The translations under genes were made by a program, and so were the position numbers. Under the pieces are notes generated by a model, which ran no database searches, was not told where the DNA came from, and saw only the letters and a program-made list of their open reading frames with translations. Below, piece by piece: positions 37,034-44,273 of a stretch of DNA of 64,000 bases (positions are counted from its first letter, which is position 1; every line of letters begins with the position of its first letter). The DNA lies in NCBI GenBank assembly GCA_020846975.1, contig JADLCX010000089.1, positions 62,001-126,000 on the forward strand, read 5' to 3'. Source of the stretch: Phycisphaerales bacterium. GTDB lineage: Bacteria > Planctomycetota > Phycisphaerae > Phycisphaerales > UBA1924.

Positions 37034-38542
37034 ATGCACACGATCGCGATCGTCAACCAGAAGGGTGGATGCGGAAAGACCACCACCGCGATCAACCTGG
37101 CGGGTGTGTTTGCCGGGCGCGGCCACCGAACGCTGCTGGTGGACATGGACCCGCAGAGCCACTGCGCCGCCGGGCTTGCGATCCCTGAGAACCGGATCGA
37201 CCTGCACATCGGCGATGCGCTGCTGGCTGATCCCGAGTCACCGGTCGATCCAACGCGCCTCTTGTGGCGAGTCAGCCGCAACCTGGACCTGGCGCCGAGC
37301 ACGCTCAGACTGGCCGCCCTCGAGGCGGCCCGGGGCGAACTGACCGGCAAGGCCGATGCGGAGAAGCGGCTGGCGGGTGTGCTGTCCCGGTTCAAGACTC
37401 AATACGACGTCTGCCTGATCGACTGCTCACCCGCGATCGGGATTCTCGCGTTCAACGCCCTGGTCGCCTGCGACGAGGTGCTGATCCCGGTCGAGACCGG
37501 GTTCTTTTCGCTGCAGGGCGCGACCAAGCAGGTGAACACGATCAAGGCGATCGGCAAGCGACTCGGAGTCGCGCCGGTGCACCGCGTGCTCGCGACCATG
37601 CACGAGCCCGCGAGCGTGCTGAGCAAGGACCTGCTGGAAGAACTGCGTCGGCGGTTCGCCTCCCGGCTCATCCCGGTCGTCATCCGGTTCGATCAGAGCC
37701 TGCGCGAGTCCGCTTCGTTCGGTCAGCCCGTGGTCGAGTATTCCGCCGAGTCGCAGGGCGCATCCGACTACCGCGACCTGGCCGACTGGCTCACCCACAA
37801 CTCGCTGCGGCCGGGCGTCCACGCGGCCGAGCGGGATCTCGAAGAGCTGGCGTCCCCGCCCCTCACCGCGGCCCAGTCCGCCGCCCCGGTGCCGATCATC
37901 GCGGAACCCGCGACGCCGCTTCCTGCGAGCCGCGCGGCGGATGTCGCATCCAAGGCCCGCAAGCTCGCGGCCAAGTCGATGGACGGCGAGGGCATCGTCG
38001 ATGCTCCGTCGAGCACGCCCACCACCGGCTCGATGGTTGAGATCAAGGAGATCGAGCCCCCGACCCCCGCGTCGCCCGTCGCCGCGCCAGCCACCGTTCC
38101 TGCGCCGAAGTCCGAAATCTCGCGGCGCACACCGATCCGTGAGCCCCTGCCCGCGCAGGCTCCGCCGCCCGTGCCGACCGCCGCCCCGATCGCCACCGCC
38201 TTCGGCCCCCAGGCCACCAGTCACGGCATCATCTTCCGGCTCCCGGCTTCGATCGGACGCCAGGTCGCGGTCGCGGGCGACTTCAACGGGTGGATCCCCG
38301 ATCGCACACCCATGCGCTGGAACGAGCATAACGGCATGCTCGAGGCCATGGCGTTTATGCCACCGGGCAGCACCAGCCAGTATCGCCTGGTCGTCGATGG
38401 GCAGTGGATCGCCGATCCGTACAACCCGGCCATCCTGCCCAACCCCTTCGGCGGAACCAACAGCGTCGTCAGCGTGCCGAGCTCGCCGGCGCCGGATGTC
38501 GTGGTGGCGGGTCAGCACCACCTGTCGCGGAGCCCGGCATGA
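37034..38542 (+). CDS. ParA-family ATPase fused to a C-terminal CBM48 (AMPK-type glycogen-binding) domain
   Basis: 502 residues from the ATG at 37034. Residues 1-255 are a ParA/Soj ATPase: deviant Walker A KGGCGKTT (10-17), LLVDMDPQSH, CLIDCSPAIGI (Walker B region) and ETGFFSLQGATKQ. A Pro/Ala/Thr-rich linker (~265-390) leads to an E-set domain (~391-490): GIIFRLPASIGRQVAVAGDF, NGW, MRWNEHNGMLEA, YRLVVDGQWIADPYNP, matching the AMPK-beta/CBM48 fold that binds alpha-glucans or acts as a protein-interaction module. ParA proteins position DNA, chromosomes, carboxysomes or other cargo; fusion to a glucan-binding-type domain is unusual. No ParB is adjacent. Its stop overlaps the next start by four bases. 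Confidence 0.88.
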   Translation: MHTIAIVNQKGGCGKTTTAINLAGVFAGRGHRTLLVDMDPQSHCAAGLAIPENRIDLHIGDALLADPESPVDPTRLLWRVSRNLDLAPSTLRLAALEAARGELTGKADAEKRLAGVLSRFKTQYDVCLIDCSPAIGILAFNALVACDEVLIPVETGFFSLQGATKQVNTIKAIGKRLGVAPVHRVLATMHEPASVLSKDLLEELRRRFASRLIPVVIRFDQSLRESASFGQPVVEYSAESQGASDYRDLADWLTHNSLRPGVHAAERDLEELASPPLTAAQSAAPVPIIAEPATPLPASRAADVASKARKLAAKSMDGEGIVDAPSSTPTTGSMVEIKEIEPPTPASPVAAPATVPAPKSEISRRTPIREPLPAQAPPPVPTAAPIATAFGPQATSHGIIFRLPASIGRQVAVAGDFNGWIPDRTPMRWNEHNGMLEAMAFMPPGSTSQYRLVVDGQWIADPYNPAILPNPFGGTNSVVSVPSSPAPDVVVAGQHHLSRSPA

Positions 38543-40275
38543 TGCCCCCCCCTCCTGTTCCCCCCCTTCCCCCCGCGCGCCCCGCACCTACGGAGTCTCC
38601 CGCCGACAGGGCTTCGCGCACGGCCGCGGCCCCGCCGCGACGGCTCTGGCTCAGCGGCCAGCCGGGCAGCGATGCCTCCGGCCCCGACTCCGCGCAGTTC
38701 GATGCCCTGACGGACCTGTTCCTCGGCGAGGTCTCGCGCCCGCGGCGCGCCCCGAGCGAGCCGGGTTCGCCCGGTCGCGCGGGCGATGGCCCTACGCTGC
38801 GCCTCACCGGTTTCGATGATGGCGATACGGATGATCCGGGCGAGCTCGACGCTCGCTCGACAGGCGCGAGCCCCGCGCCCGCCGTGCCGGCGCCGAGGCC
38901 GCGCACGGGCCCCGCGTTCATCGAGTGCCTCATCGTCGGCAACCTGCCCGTGCTCGCCTCGGCGTGGGCCTCGCAGTATGTCCGCGAGATCGCCGAGATC
39001 GGCGGCCGCCCGGTCGCCTCGCTCCGGCTCCAGGGCGGGTACGCGACCATCGATCTCATCGGCGCCGAGCCGCCCTCGCCCGCCGTCCCGGCCGCGGGCG
39101 CACCGGCGAGCCTCGAAGCCGCGCTGCGCCGAGCCGCCGACCTGACCGACCGCTGGGTCATCCGCGTCGACCCCGCCGATGAGCCCTCGCTGGTCGGCCG
39201 CCGGTCGGTCCGGCTGGTGACGCTGCTCACCGGCGCGGACGAGTCCGCCCGCGTCGGCGCGTATTCGATGCTGAAGCAGATCGCCGAGCGCCTGCCCGAC
39301 CCCCCCACCCCCCCCACCCCCCCTGCCCCCCCCGCCACCTCCGCACCGCCCTCCGGCCCGATGCTCCGTGTGGCGATCATGAGCGCGCCCGGCCCCGAGG
39401 CGAGCGCGGCGGCCGCGAGACTGGTCGAGACCGCGAGAACGCAGCTCAACCGCGCGATCCAGCACGCCATCTGCTCGGCCCGCATCAAGGCCGCCACCCC
39501 GCCGGTCATGCTCTTCGGCGGCCGGACCGAGTTGAACGCACCGGCGATCATCGACCTGCTCGAGCGCATCGTCGAACGGCCGGGCGCGGCCGCGACAACC
39601 GAGGAGGCCGCGACGCCCGCGCCGCCGGTCGAGCCGCCGACGCTCCGAGCGGCCGCACCCGCTCGCGCTCCCTCTCCCGAGGTCTCCGCGGTCATCGCGG
39701 ACCTCGACACCGCGACCGCGAACGATCCCGACCCCGGCATCTCGGCCCTGCCCGCGCGCACGCCGGATCGCCCTCTCTCACCGCCGACCGCGGAGTCGGC
39801 CGCCGTGCCGCGCATCGACGATGTCCGGCTCTGGGCCAGCGCGGGCGGCGAACCTTCCGCCCTCGCCCCCGAGCCCGGTGCGCCCGCCGACAATCCCGGC
39901 CCGCTCGCCGCGCACATCGCCGCGCTCCGCCCCGCCGCGCTGGTCTGCCCGTACGCCGGCGGTGTCGAGTTCGGCCTCGACGATCGCCACGGCCTGCACC
40001 TCATGATCCGTGATACCGATGTGGGCAACCAAGCGGAAGGGGGGAACGGGGGGCTGGGCAAGCTCATGACCGCGGCGGCCTGGGCCGAGGCCCACCGCCC
40101 GCTCATCGCCGCCGCGCTGGGAACAGCCATCGGGCCGGCCAGGCCGATGCTGCACCTGTTCACCGCCAAGCCCCGCCAGGCCCGCGGCCTGCTCGACACC
40201 GATGTGCGGTTCCACATCCTCGCCCCGGTCACGGTCGGCGGCAAGGTCGGGTGGTACTGCGCGGAGCTGAACTGA
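38539..40275 (+). CDS. Large Pro/Ala-rich protein, possible degenerate MinD/FlhG-fold partner of the ParA fusion
   Basis: 578 residues from the ATG at 38539, which overlaps the ParA stop (ATGA), so translation is coupled. Folded segments are separated by disordered Pro/Ala/Ser linkers. IECLIVGNLPVLASAWASQYV (quoted to 20+1 for position only: residues ~129-149) is followed by RLVTLLTGADESARVGAYSM, then MLRVAIMSAPGPEASAAAAR. The spacing and hydrophobicity resemble MinD/FlhG-type ATPases after the P-loop (the TPEPTSITDAYALIK and VVN...EA blocks), but no Walker A motif exists. The C-terminal ~150 residues form another alpha/beta domain. I infer a pseudo-ATPase partner of the ParA fusion. The family is not otherwise recognised. 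Confidence 0.65.
   Translation: MMPPPPVPPLPPARPAPTESPADRASRTAAAPPRRLWLSGQPGSDASGPDSAQFDALTDLFLGEVSRPRRAPSEPGSPGRAGDGPTLRLTGFDDGDTDDPGELDARSTGASPAPAVPAPRPRTGPAFIECLIVGNLPVLASAWASQYVREIAEIGGRPVASLRLQGGYATIDLIGAEPPSPAVPAAGAPASLEAALRRAADLTDRWVIRVDPADEPSLVGRRSVRLVTLLTGADESARVGAYSMLKQIAERLPDPPTPPTPPAPPATSAPPSGPMLRVAIMSAPGPEASAAAARLVETARTQLNRAIQHAICSARIKAATPPVMLFGGRTELNAPAIIDLLERIVERPGAAATTEEAATPAPPVEPPTLRAAAPARAPSPEVSAVIADLDTATANDPDPGISALPARTPDRPLSPPTAESAAVPRIDDVRLWASAGGEPSALAPEPGAPADNPGPLAAHIAALRPAALVCPYAGGVEFGLDDRHGLHLMIRDTDVGNQAEGGNGGLGKLMTAAAWAEAHRPLIAAALGTAIGPARPMLHLFTAKPRQARGLLDTDVRFHILAPVTVGGKVGWYCAELN
39300..39338. repeat. C-tract array inside the linker of the ParA partner
   Basis: Runs of C6, C8, C7 and C8 separated by single A, A and TG bases encode a Pro/Thr linker. 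The opposite strand could form a G-quadruplex, and slippage here would change the frame. Confidence 0.6.
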
Positions 40276-40322
40276 GTTCGGAGGGCGGAGTTCGGAGCGC
40301 GGAGCGCGGGGCGGGAAGCGGG

Positions 40323-41012
40323 TTAGGCCGCCAGCCGCCCCGTGACGCTTGCGCCGGCGTTGCCAAACTCCACGCTGCACATCGTGCTCTCCGGCCCGGC
40401 TGCGCGGCCGCGCTGGGCCTGCACGGTGTACAAGACGGGCCCGGCCGCGAGCGATGCGACGGGGAGCGTGCGGTCGGCGAAGCGCTTGGCGCCGGTGGTG
40501 GCGATCGGCGAGAACGTGGTCTCGCGAGGGAGCCTGCGCTGCACGATGTACACCGTGCCGCGGGCGTTGATCGGCTGTGTGCACGACCACGAGAGCATGA
40601 CCGCGCCGGAGGCCGAGATGGTCGCCCGCACGTTCTTCGGCTGCGAGGGCGGCTCCATCGTTCCCGGCCGTGAGGTGCGGGGCGGAGCGATCTGTGCGGC
40701 GGAGTACACCCCGGCATCACCGGTCACCGTCGCCGTGTGCTTGATGGTGCGGATGGCGCTCGCGGCCGCGAAGTGCGCGGCCGCGAGCGCCCGGTCGGCG
40801 GCCTCGGTCAACGAGATCGCGGCTGTGCGCGCCGCCGAGGCGTTGTTGAGCCGCAGCCGCGCTTCGGCCGCGGCATCGATCACCTGCTGGGCTTGCTGGG
40901 GTGAGAGCCCCAGCTCCGAGGCTCGGGCGAGCCAGACCGGCCCGTGAGTGTCCAGGAACTCAAGGAGAGCGGCCGGTTGCGTGGAAGAACGCTCATGATT
41001 GGAGCGGAGCAT
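40323..41012 (-). CDS. Protein with fibronectin type III-like domain, unknown function
   Basis: 229 residues. The N-terminal ~100 residues are Ala-rich helices (FLDTHGPVWLARASELGLSP onwards). Residues ~125-220 look like a fibronectin type III beta-sandwich: PSQPKNVRATISASGAVMLSW followed by YIVQRRLPRETTFSPIATTG and LYTVQAQRG, with the conserved Trp and Tyr positions. No signal peptide, so probably cytoplasmic. Convergent with the preceding ParA-partner gene (47 bases between stops). Function cannot be assigned. Confidence 0.7.
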   Translation of the reverse strand: MLRSNHERSSTQPAALLEFLDTHGPVWLARASELGLSPQQAQQVIDAAAEARLRLNNASAARTAAISLTEAADRALAAAHFAAASAIRTIKHTATVTGDAGVYSAAQIAPPRTSRPGTMEPPSQPKNVRATISASGAVMLSWSCTQPINARGTVYIVQRRLPRETTFSPIATTGAKRFADRTLPVASLAAGPVLYTVQAQRGRAAGPESTMCSVEFGNAGASVTGRLAA

Positions 41013-41512
41013 CGACCGATGCGGGCCGTGGATTCATGACACACCCCGGTTTGACCACGCTGAATGCCCGCACCATCGTCCCGTCGGCCGTTCCCGCGCG
41101 GCTGTCGGCCTCCAGCACGGGTTATCCGGCCCTCATCGCCGCGATGGAGGCCGCCGGCGCGGCGGGAACGACCTTCAACAGTCCACCAACGCCCTCCAAC
41201 ACGGCGCTGGAGGCGCTCGGAACCTTGGCGATGGCGCGGGGGATGGCGGTGCCGTGCGATGAAACCCCTTCACGATCTTGCTTGATCGGCCCTCATCGCG
41301 CTCGGGGGATGCCCGCACGATTGTGCGCCTTCGTCAAGGCTCTTTTTGGATAGGGTCGGGGCTCGGAGGTGGGAACGACACGCCCCCCCCCTCCCCCCTC
41401 CCCCGCCCACGGCCCCCGTCTCATAGTGCCAGTTCATGTGTCTACACGACTCGTCAAAGGCACACTGCCTGCTCAAAGCAGCAGGCAGTGCCACACGAGC
41501 CGAGCTGATTAG
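41013..41512. other. Gene-poor stretch with C-tract and hairpin
   Basis: 500 bases without a convincing gene. A 105-codon frame at 41036-41353 (+) has acceptable third-position GC but no motif or ribosome binding site, and I treat it as doubtful. A C-tract array (41382-41409) and a perfect 11-base hairpin (41463-41490) occupy the rest. A promoter for the leftward gene ending at 40323 is expected near 41013 but was not identified. Confidence 0.45.
41463..41490. terminator. Perfect 11-base hairpin, possible terminator of the 74-residue gene
   Basis: CACTGCCTGCT / AGCAGGCAGTG arms with a six-base CAAAGC loop, 23 bases past the stop of the leftward gene at 41513. There is no T-run, so a factor-independent role is uncertain. 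Confidence 0.4.
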
Positions 41513-41737
41513 TCAACGCTCGTCAATCCATCCCCAGATGTAATCCATGTCATCCTGCGACGGCGCTGTACCGGTCATTCCCACGACAACTTGCCGGGTA
41601 AGCCTGTAGAGCTCGTCCAGCCTCGCTTTCGCTTGAGGCGTATCCGGCCAAACCATGTCTGGATCAGCGTCTCCGTATGCGTGATAAGCGTCCACCAAAT
41701 TGCGGAGTAGTTCGATCTGGTCGTCGAACTGCGGCAT
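41513..41737 (-). CDS. Small protein of unknown function
   Basis: 74 residues from the ATG at 41737, chosen because AAGGAG lies seven bases upstream; a longer frame exists but its extra N-terminus is unconvincing. The product is acidic and helical (MPQFDDQIELLRNLVDAYHA, then LDELYRLTRQVV and a C-terminal MDYIWGWIDER). GC content is lower than in the neighbours. No domain recognised. It overlaps nothing, and lies beyond the stop of the prpD-like gene on the same strand. Confidence 0.55.
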   Translation of the reverse strand: MPQFDDQIELLRNLVDAYHAYGDADPDMVWPDTPQAKARLDELYRLTRQVVVGMTGTAPSQDDMDYIWGWIDER

Positions 41738-41835
41738 TTTCGGCTCCTTGAACTCAATTCGTCGCTCATTACGAAATCGTTCCACCTCGCGTATTTTGAG
41801 GCACAAGTACCGACCGCTTGCACGGTTCGGCTCCA

Positions 41836-43290
41836 CTATCTCACCGTCAGCTTCGTGAACTCCCGCACATCCCCGATCTTCTCCATCGACAAGACCGCGG
41901 AAGCCAGCTTGTCGCACTTGTCCTTCCCGATCACGCCATCACCCAGGGCGTGGAACTTGACGCCGATCTCTTCGGCGGTCATCGGGTCGCGGGGGTCGCC
42001 CTTGGGGACATCGACGCGCTTGGTGAAGGACTTTCCCCCCACCGTGGTGATCGTGACCTGGCTCGGCTGGAACTTCGGGAACAGGGCCTCGAACTCCTGG
42101 TTGGCGACGACCTTGACCTTGTCCATGACGGGGATGAGCGACTTGTCCATGACGCGCTCTTCCTTGAACTGGAGCGGCGTCACCATGCCATCGACCAGGC
42201 CGACGGCCATGCAGTAGGGGAGGGAGTGGTCGGCGGTCTCCTTGCTGTCGGGGCGGTACTTGTGCGGATCGCCGAGGATGTCGGCCGCGCGGGCGATGAC
42301 CTCGACCTTGATCTCGGCGACATCGGCGGCCTTGATCCCGTTCTCCTTCACGCACTTCATCATCGCGGTGAGCGGCGCGTGGCTGAGGGCCTCGATGGGG
42401 AAGGACTTCATGCCGCAGTCGATGATCTTGTAGTGATCGGTGTTGGCCTTTGGCAGGTTGCCGATCAGGAGATCGGTGTTGAACTTCGCGGGCTCACCCT
42501 TGTAATGCACGTGGCCGAACACCGCGTACAGCCCCTCCTTGCCGTCGATCATGTGCTCGGGGCCGGAGTAGCCCTTCTGCGCGAGCAGGGCGCTCTCGAC
42601 GCCCATGCGCGTCGCCCAGGGGTCCACCGTGTTCTTCATGTTCGTCAGCTTGCCGGCCGTGACCGCGCCGGGTGTGAACGTGCGGCTGGCGGAGATGCCG
42701 ATCGCCTGCACCATCTGATCGACCGTGAGGTTGAGCACACGCCCCGCGGCGATCGGCGCGGCGAAGGCCGTCAGCGTCGCGTGGTGCCACCCATACTCGC
42801 GGATGCCAGGCAGGCCGAACTCGCACAGCCGCATCTCCACTTCATACGCGATGATGGTGGCGAGGATCAGGTCCTTGCCGGAGAGGCCCTTGTACTCGCA
42901 GAGTGCGAGAGGCCCCGCGATGATGTCGCTGGGGTGGCACGGATCGGCCTTCCAGTAGATGTCGTTGTAGTCCATCGCCCGGATCATGTGGTCGTTGAGG
43001 AACGCCGCATCGACGGGGTTGGTCTTGAAGCCGGAGACGAAGCAGGTGCAGGGGCCGGCGGCATGGCGGCTCTCCGGGCCGCCGGCCATCTCCCGGTGGT
43101 GCGCCAGGAGAATGTGCGCATCCTCCTGCCCGCTTCCGCCCAGGGCGCAGCCCATCGAGTCGTACCAGAACAGCTTGGCGGTTTCGATGGCCTTCGCGCT
43201 CAGGTGCTCGTATCTCAGGCCGCAGGCCCACTCGGCCAGCGTGTGCGAGAGGTACTTCTTGTTGGGGTCGATGGGGGCTTTGGAGGCCAT
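41836..43290 (-). CDS. MmgE/PrpD family protein (2-methylcitrate dehydratase-like)
   Basis: 484 residues. Matches the PrpD/MmgE fold: TLAEWACGLRYEHLSAKAIE opening, WYDSMGCALGGSG, NDHMIRAMDYNDIYWKADPCHPSD with the conserved DxND and H-x2-D, GISASRTFTPGAVTAG, and GMKSFPIEALSHAP. Family members dehydrate 2-methylcitrate in propionate breakdown or act on related tricarboxylates and cis-aconitate analogues. No prpB, prpC or acnD gene is nearby, so the exact substrate is uncertain. The ATG at 43290 fits the family start. Confidence 0.9.
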   Translation of the reverse strand: MASKAPIDPNKKYLSHTLAEWACGLRYEHLSAKAIETAKLFWYDSMGCALGGSGQEDAHILLAHHREMAGGPESRHAAGPCTCFVSGFKTNPVDAAFLNDHMIRAMDYNDIYWKADPCHPSDIIAGPLALCEYKGLSGKDLILATIIAYEVEMRLCEFGLPGIREYGWHHATLTAFAAPIAAGRVLNLTVDQMVQAIGISASRTFTPGAVTAGKLTNMKNTVDPWATRMGVESALLAQKGYSGPEHMIDGKEGLYAVFGHVHYKGEPAKFNTDLLIGNLPKANTDHYKIIDCGMKSFPIEALSHAPLTAMMKCVKENGIKAADVAEIKVEVIARAADILGDPHKYRPDSKETADHSLPYCMAVGLVDGMVTPLQFKEERVMDKSLIPVMDKVKVVANQEFEALFPKFQPSQVTITTVGGKSFTKRVDVPKGDPRDPMTAEEIGVKFHALGDGVIGKDKCDKLASAVLSMEKIGDVREFTKLTVR

Positions 43291-43365
43291 GGCGTTCTCG
43301 TCGTGGTGGGAGGAAAGATACCGGCCAAGCGGCGGGAGAGAATCGAACCACCGAGTCTATCACGG

Positions 43366-43701
43366 TCAGACGGGCGATCGCAGGCCATAAACCTCCACCG
43401 TCGGCGGCGCGGCCAGCAGTTCACGCCATCGCGCCAGCCAGCGGCCCATCTCCGGATCGCCCTCCACCCGCCGCTGGTCCCGCTCGTACACCTCGCGGTT
43501 CTCGTACAGCACCAGCTCGATGAAGCGGTGGTCGTCGTGCAGGTCTTCCAGCAGCCGGACCTCGATGCCGCCGGGCGACTCGTAGAACGGGATCGCCTCG
43601 CGCAGGAACGCGAGGAACTCATCGCGGCGACCGGGCTGAACGCGGACCCGGAGGTGAAGATCGATGCGGGTGGAGGTGGTGGGGGTGGTGGGGGTGGTCA
43701 T
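43366..43701 (-). CDS. Antibiotic biosynthesis monooxygenase / NIPSNAP-like dimeric alpha-beta barrel protein
   Basis: 111 residues from the ATG at 43701. After a Thr/Pro-rich leader, IDLHLRVRVQPGRRDEFLAF, EVRLLEDLHDDHRFIELVLY and the final helix with MGRWLARWRELL fit the ferredoxin-like alpha+beta fold of ABM/NIPSNAP proteins, which dimerise into small barrels. Such proteins range from quinone or heme monooxygenases to non-catalytic subunits; no residue here decides. Directly follows the DinB-like gene on the same strand with four bases between. Confidence 0.7.
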   Translation of the reverse strand: MTTPTTPTTSTRIDLHLRVRVQPGRRDEFLAFLREAIPFYESPGGIEVRLLEDLHDDHRFIELVLYENREVYERDQRRVEGDPEMGRWLARWRELLAAPPTVEVYGLRSPV

Positions 43702-43705
43702 GGGG

Positions 43706-44215
43706 TTACATCGCGACGCGCGGCAGGCCCAGGGCACGCCGCCACGCGCTGATCTGGCCGAGGTGGCCGCTCTCGTGCTTGACCATGAGCGTAACGAGCA
43801 TGTCGCCGACGGTCGGGTGCATGGTCCGCCAGCGCTCGACGGGGTTCGGCGCGGAGAGGATCGCATCGGTGGTCGTGGCGAGCGCGGCCTCGGCATCGTC
43901 GTGAAGCCGCCTGTGGGCCGCGGCGAGCTCCGGGCCGGGCTCGTACACGCGCGGATCCGGCGACACCTCGGACTTCTGACCGAAGGGGTGATCGACGGGG
44001 TCGGCGAAGGGCCGGCCGCGCGCGAGCGCGGCGGCGATGGGCGTGTAGATGTTGAGGTGCGAGAAGACCCACGCGGGGTGGTTGAGCGTGCGGCCGGGAA
44101 CCGGCTGGGCGGTCCACTGCTCGGCGGCGAGATCGCCCACGAGCCGGAGCGCGTACGCGCCGTTTCGTTTCCAGGTGATCAGGATGGCCGCGGCCAGGGC
44201 TGGAGGGTGTGCCAT
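43706..44215 (-). CDS. DinB-family protein
   Basis: 169 residues from the ATG at 44215. Four-helix-bundle pattern with His residues at the DinB metal positions: LNHPAWVFSHLNIY (first helix end), a central long helix GPELAAAHRRLHDDAEAALA, and MVKHESGHLGQISAWRRALG near the C-terminus. Family includes bacillithiol/mycothiol-dependent transferases and proteins of unknown activity. Divergent from the histidine kinase, 58 bases between starts. Probably co-transcribed with the following ABM-type gene. Confidence 0.82.
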   Translation of the reverse strand: MAHPPALAAAILITWKRNGAYALRLVGDLAAEQWTAQPVPGRTLNHPAWVFSHLNIYTPIAAALARGRPFADPVDHPFGQKSEVSPDPRVYEPGPELAAAHRRLHDDAEAALATTTDAILSAPNPVERWRTMHPTVGDMLVTLMVKHESGHLGQISAWRRALGLPRVAM

Positions 44216-44273
44216 GCGGCAGGAGCATAAGCCGCCACGATCCTGCCCCGGAATGGCGGGGTACCCTCGGACC

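Noticed and set aside
41036-41353. Possible 105-residue rightward gene
   Set aside because: No ribosome binding site, no recognisable domain, and the second half has poor third-position GC. Left as part of the gene-poor stretch.
43329-43352. tRNA-like GGTTCGATTC sequence on the minus strand between the PrpD-like and ABM-like genes
   Set aside because: The flanking bases cannot form a T-arm stem, and no acceptor, D or anticodon arm is found around it.
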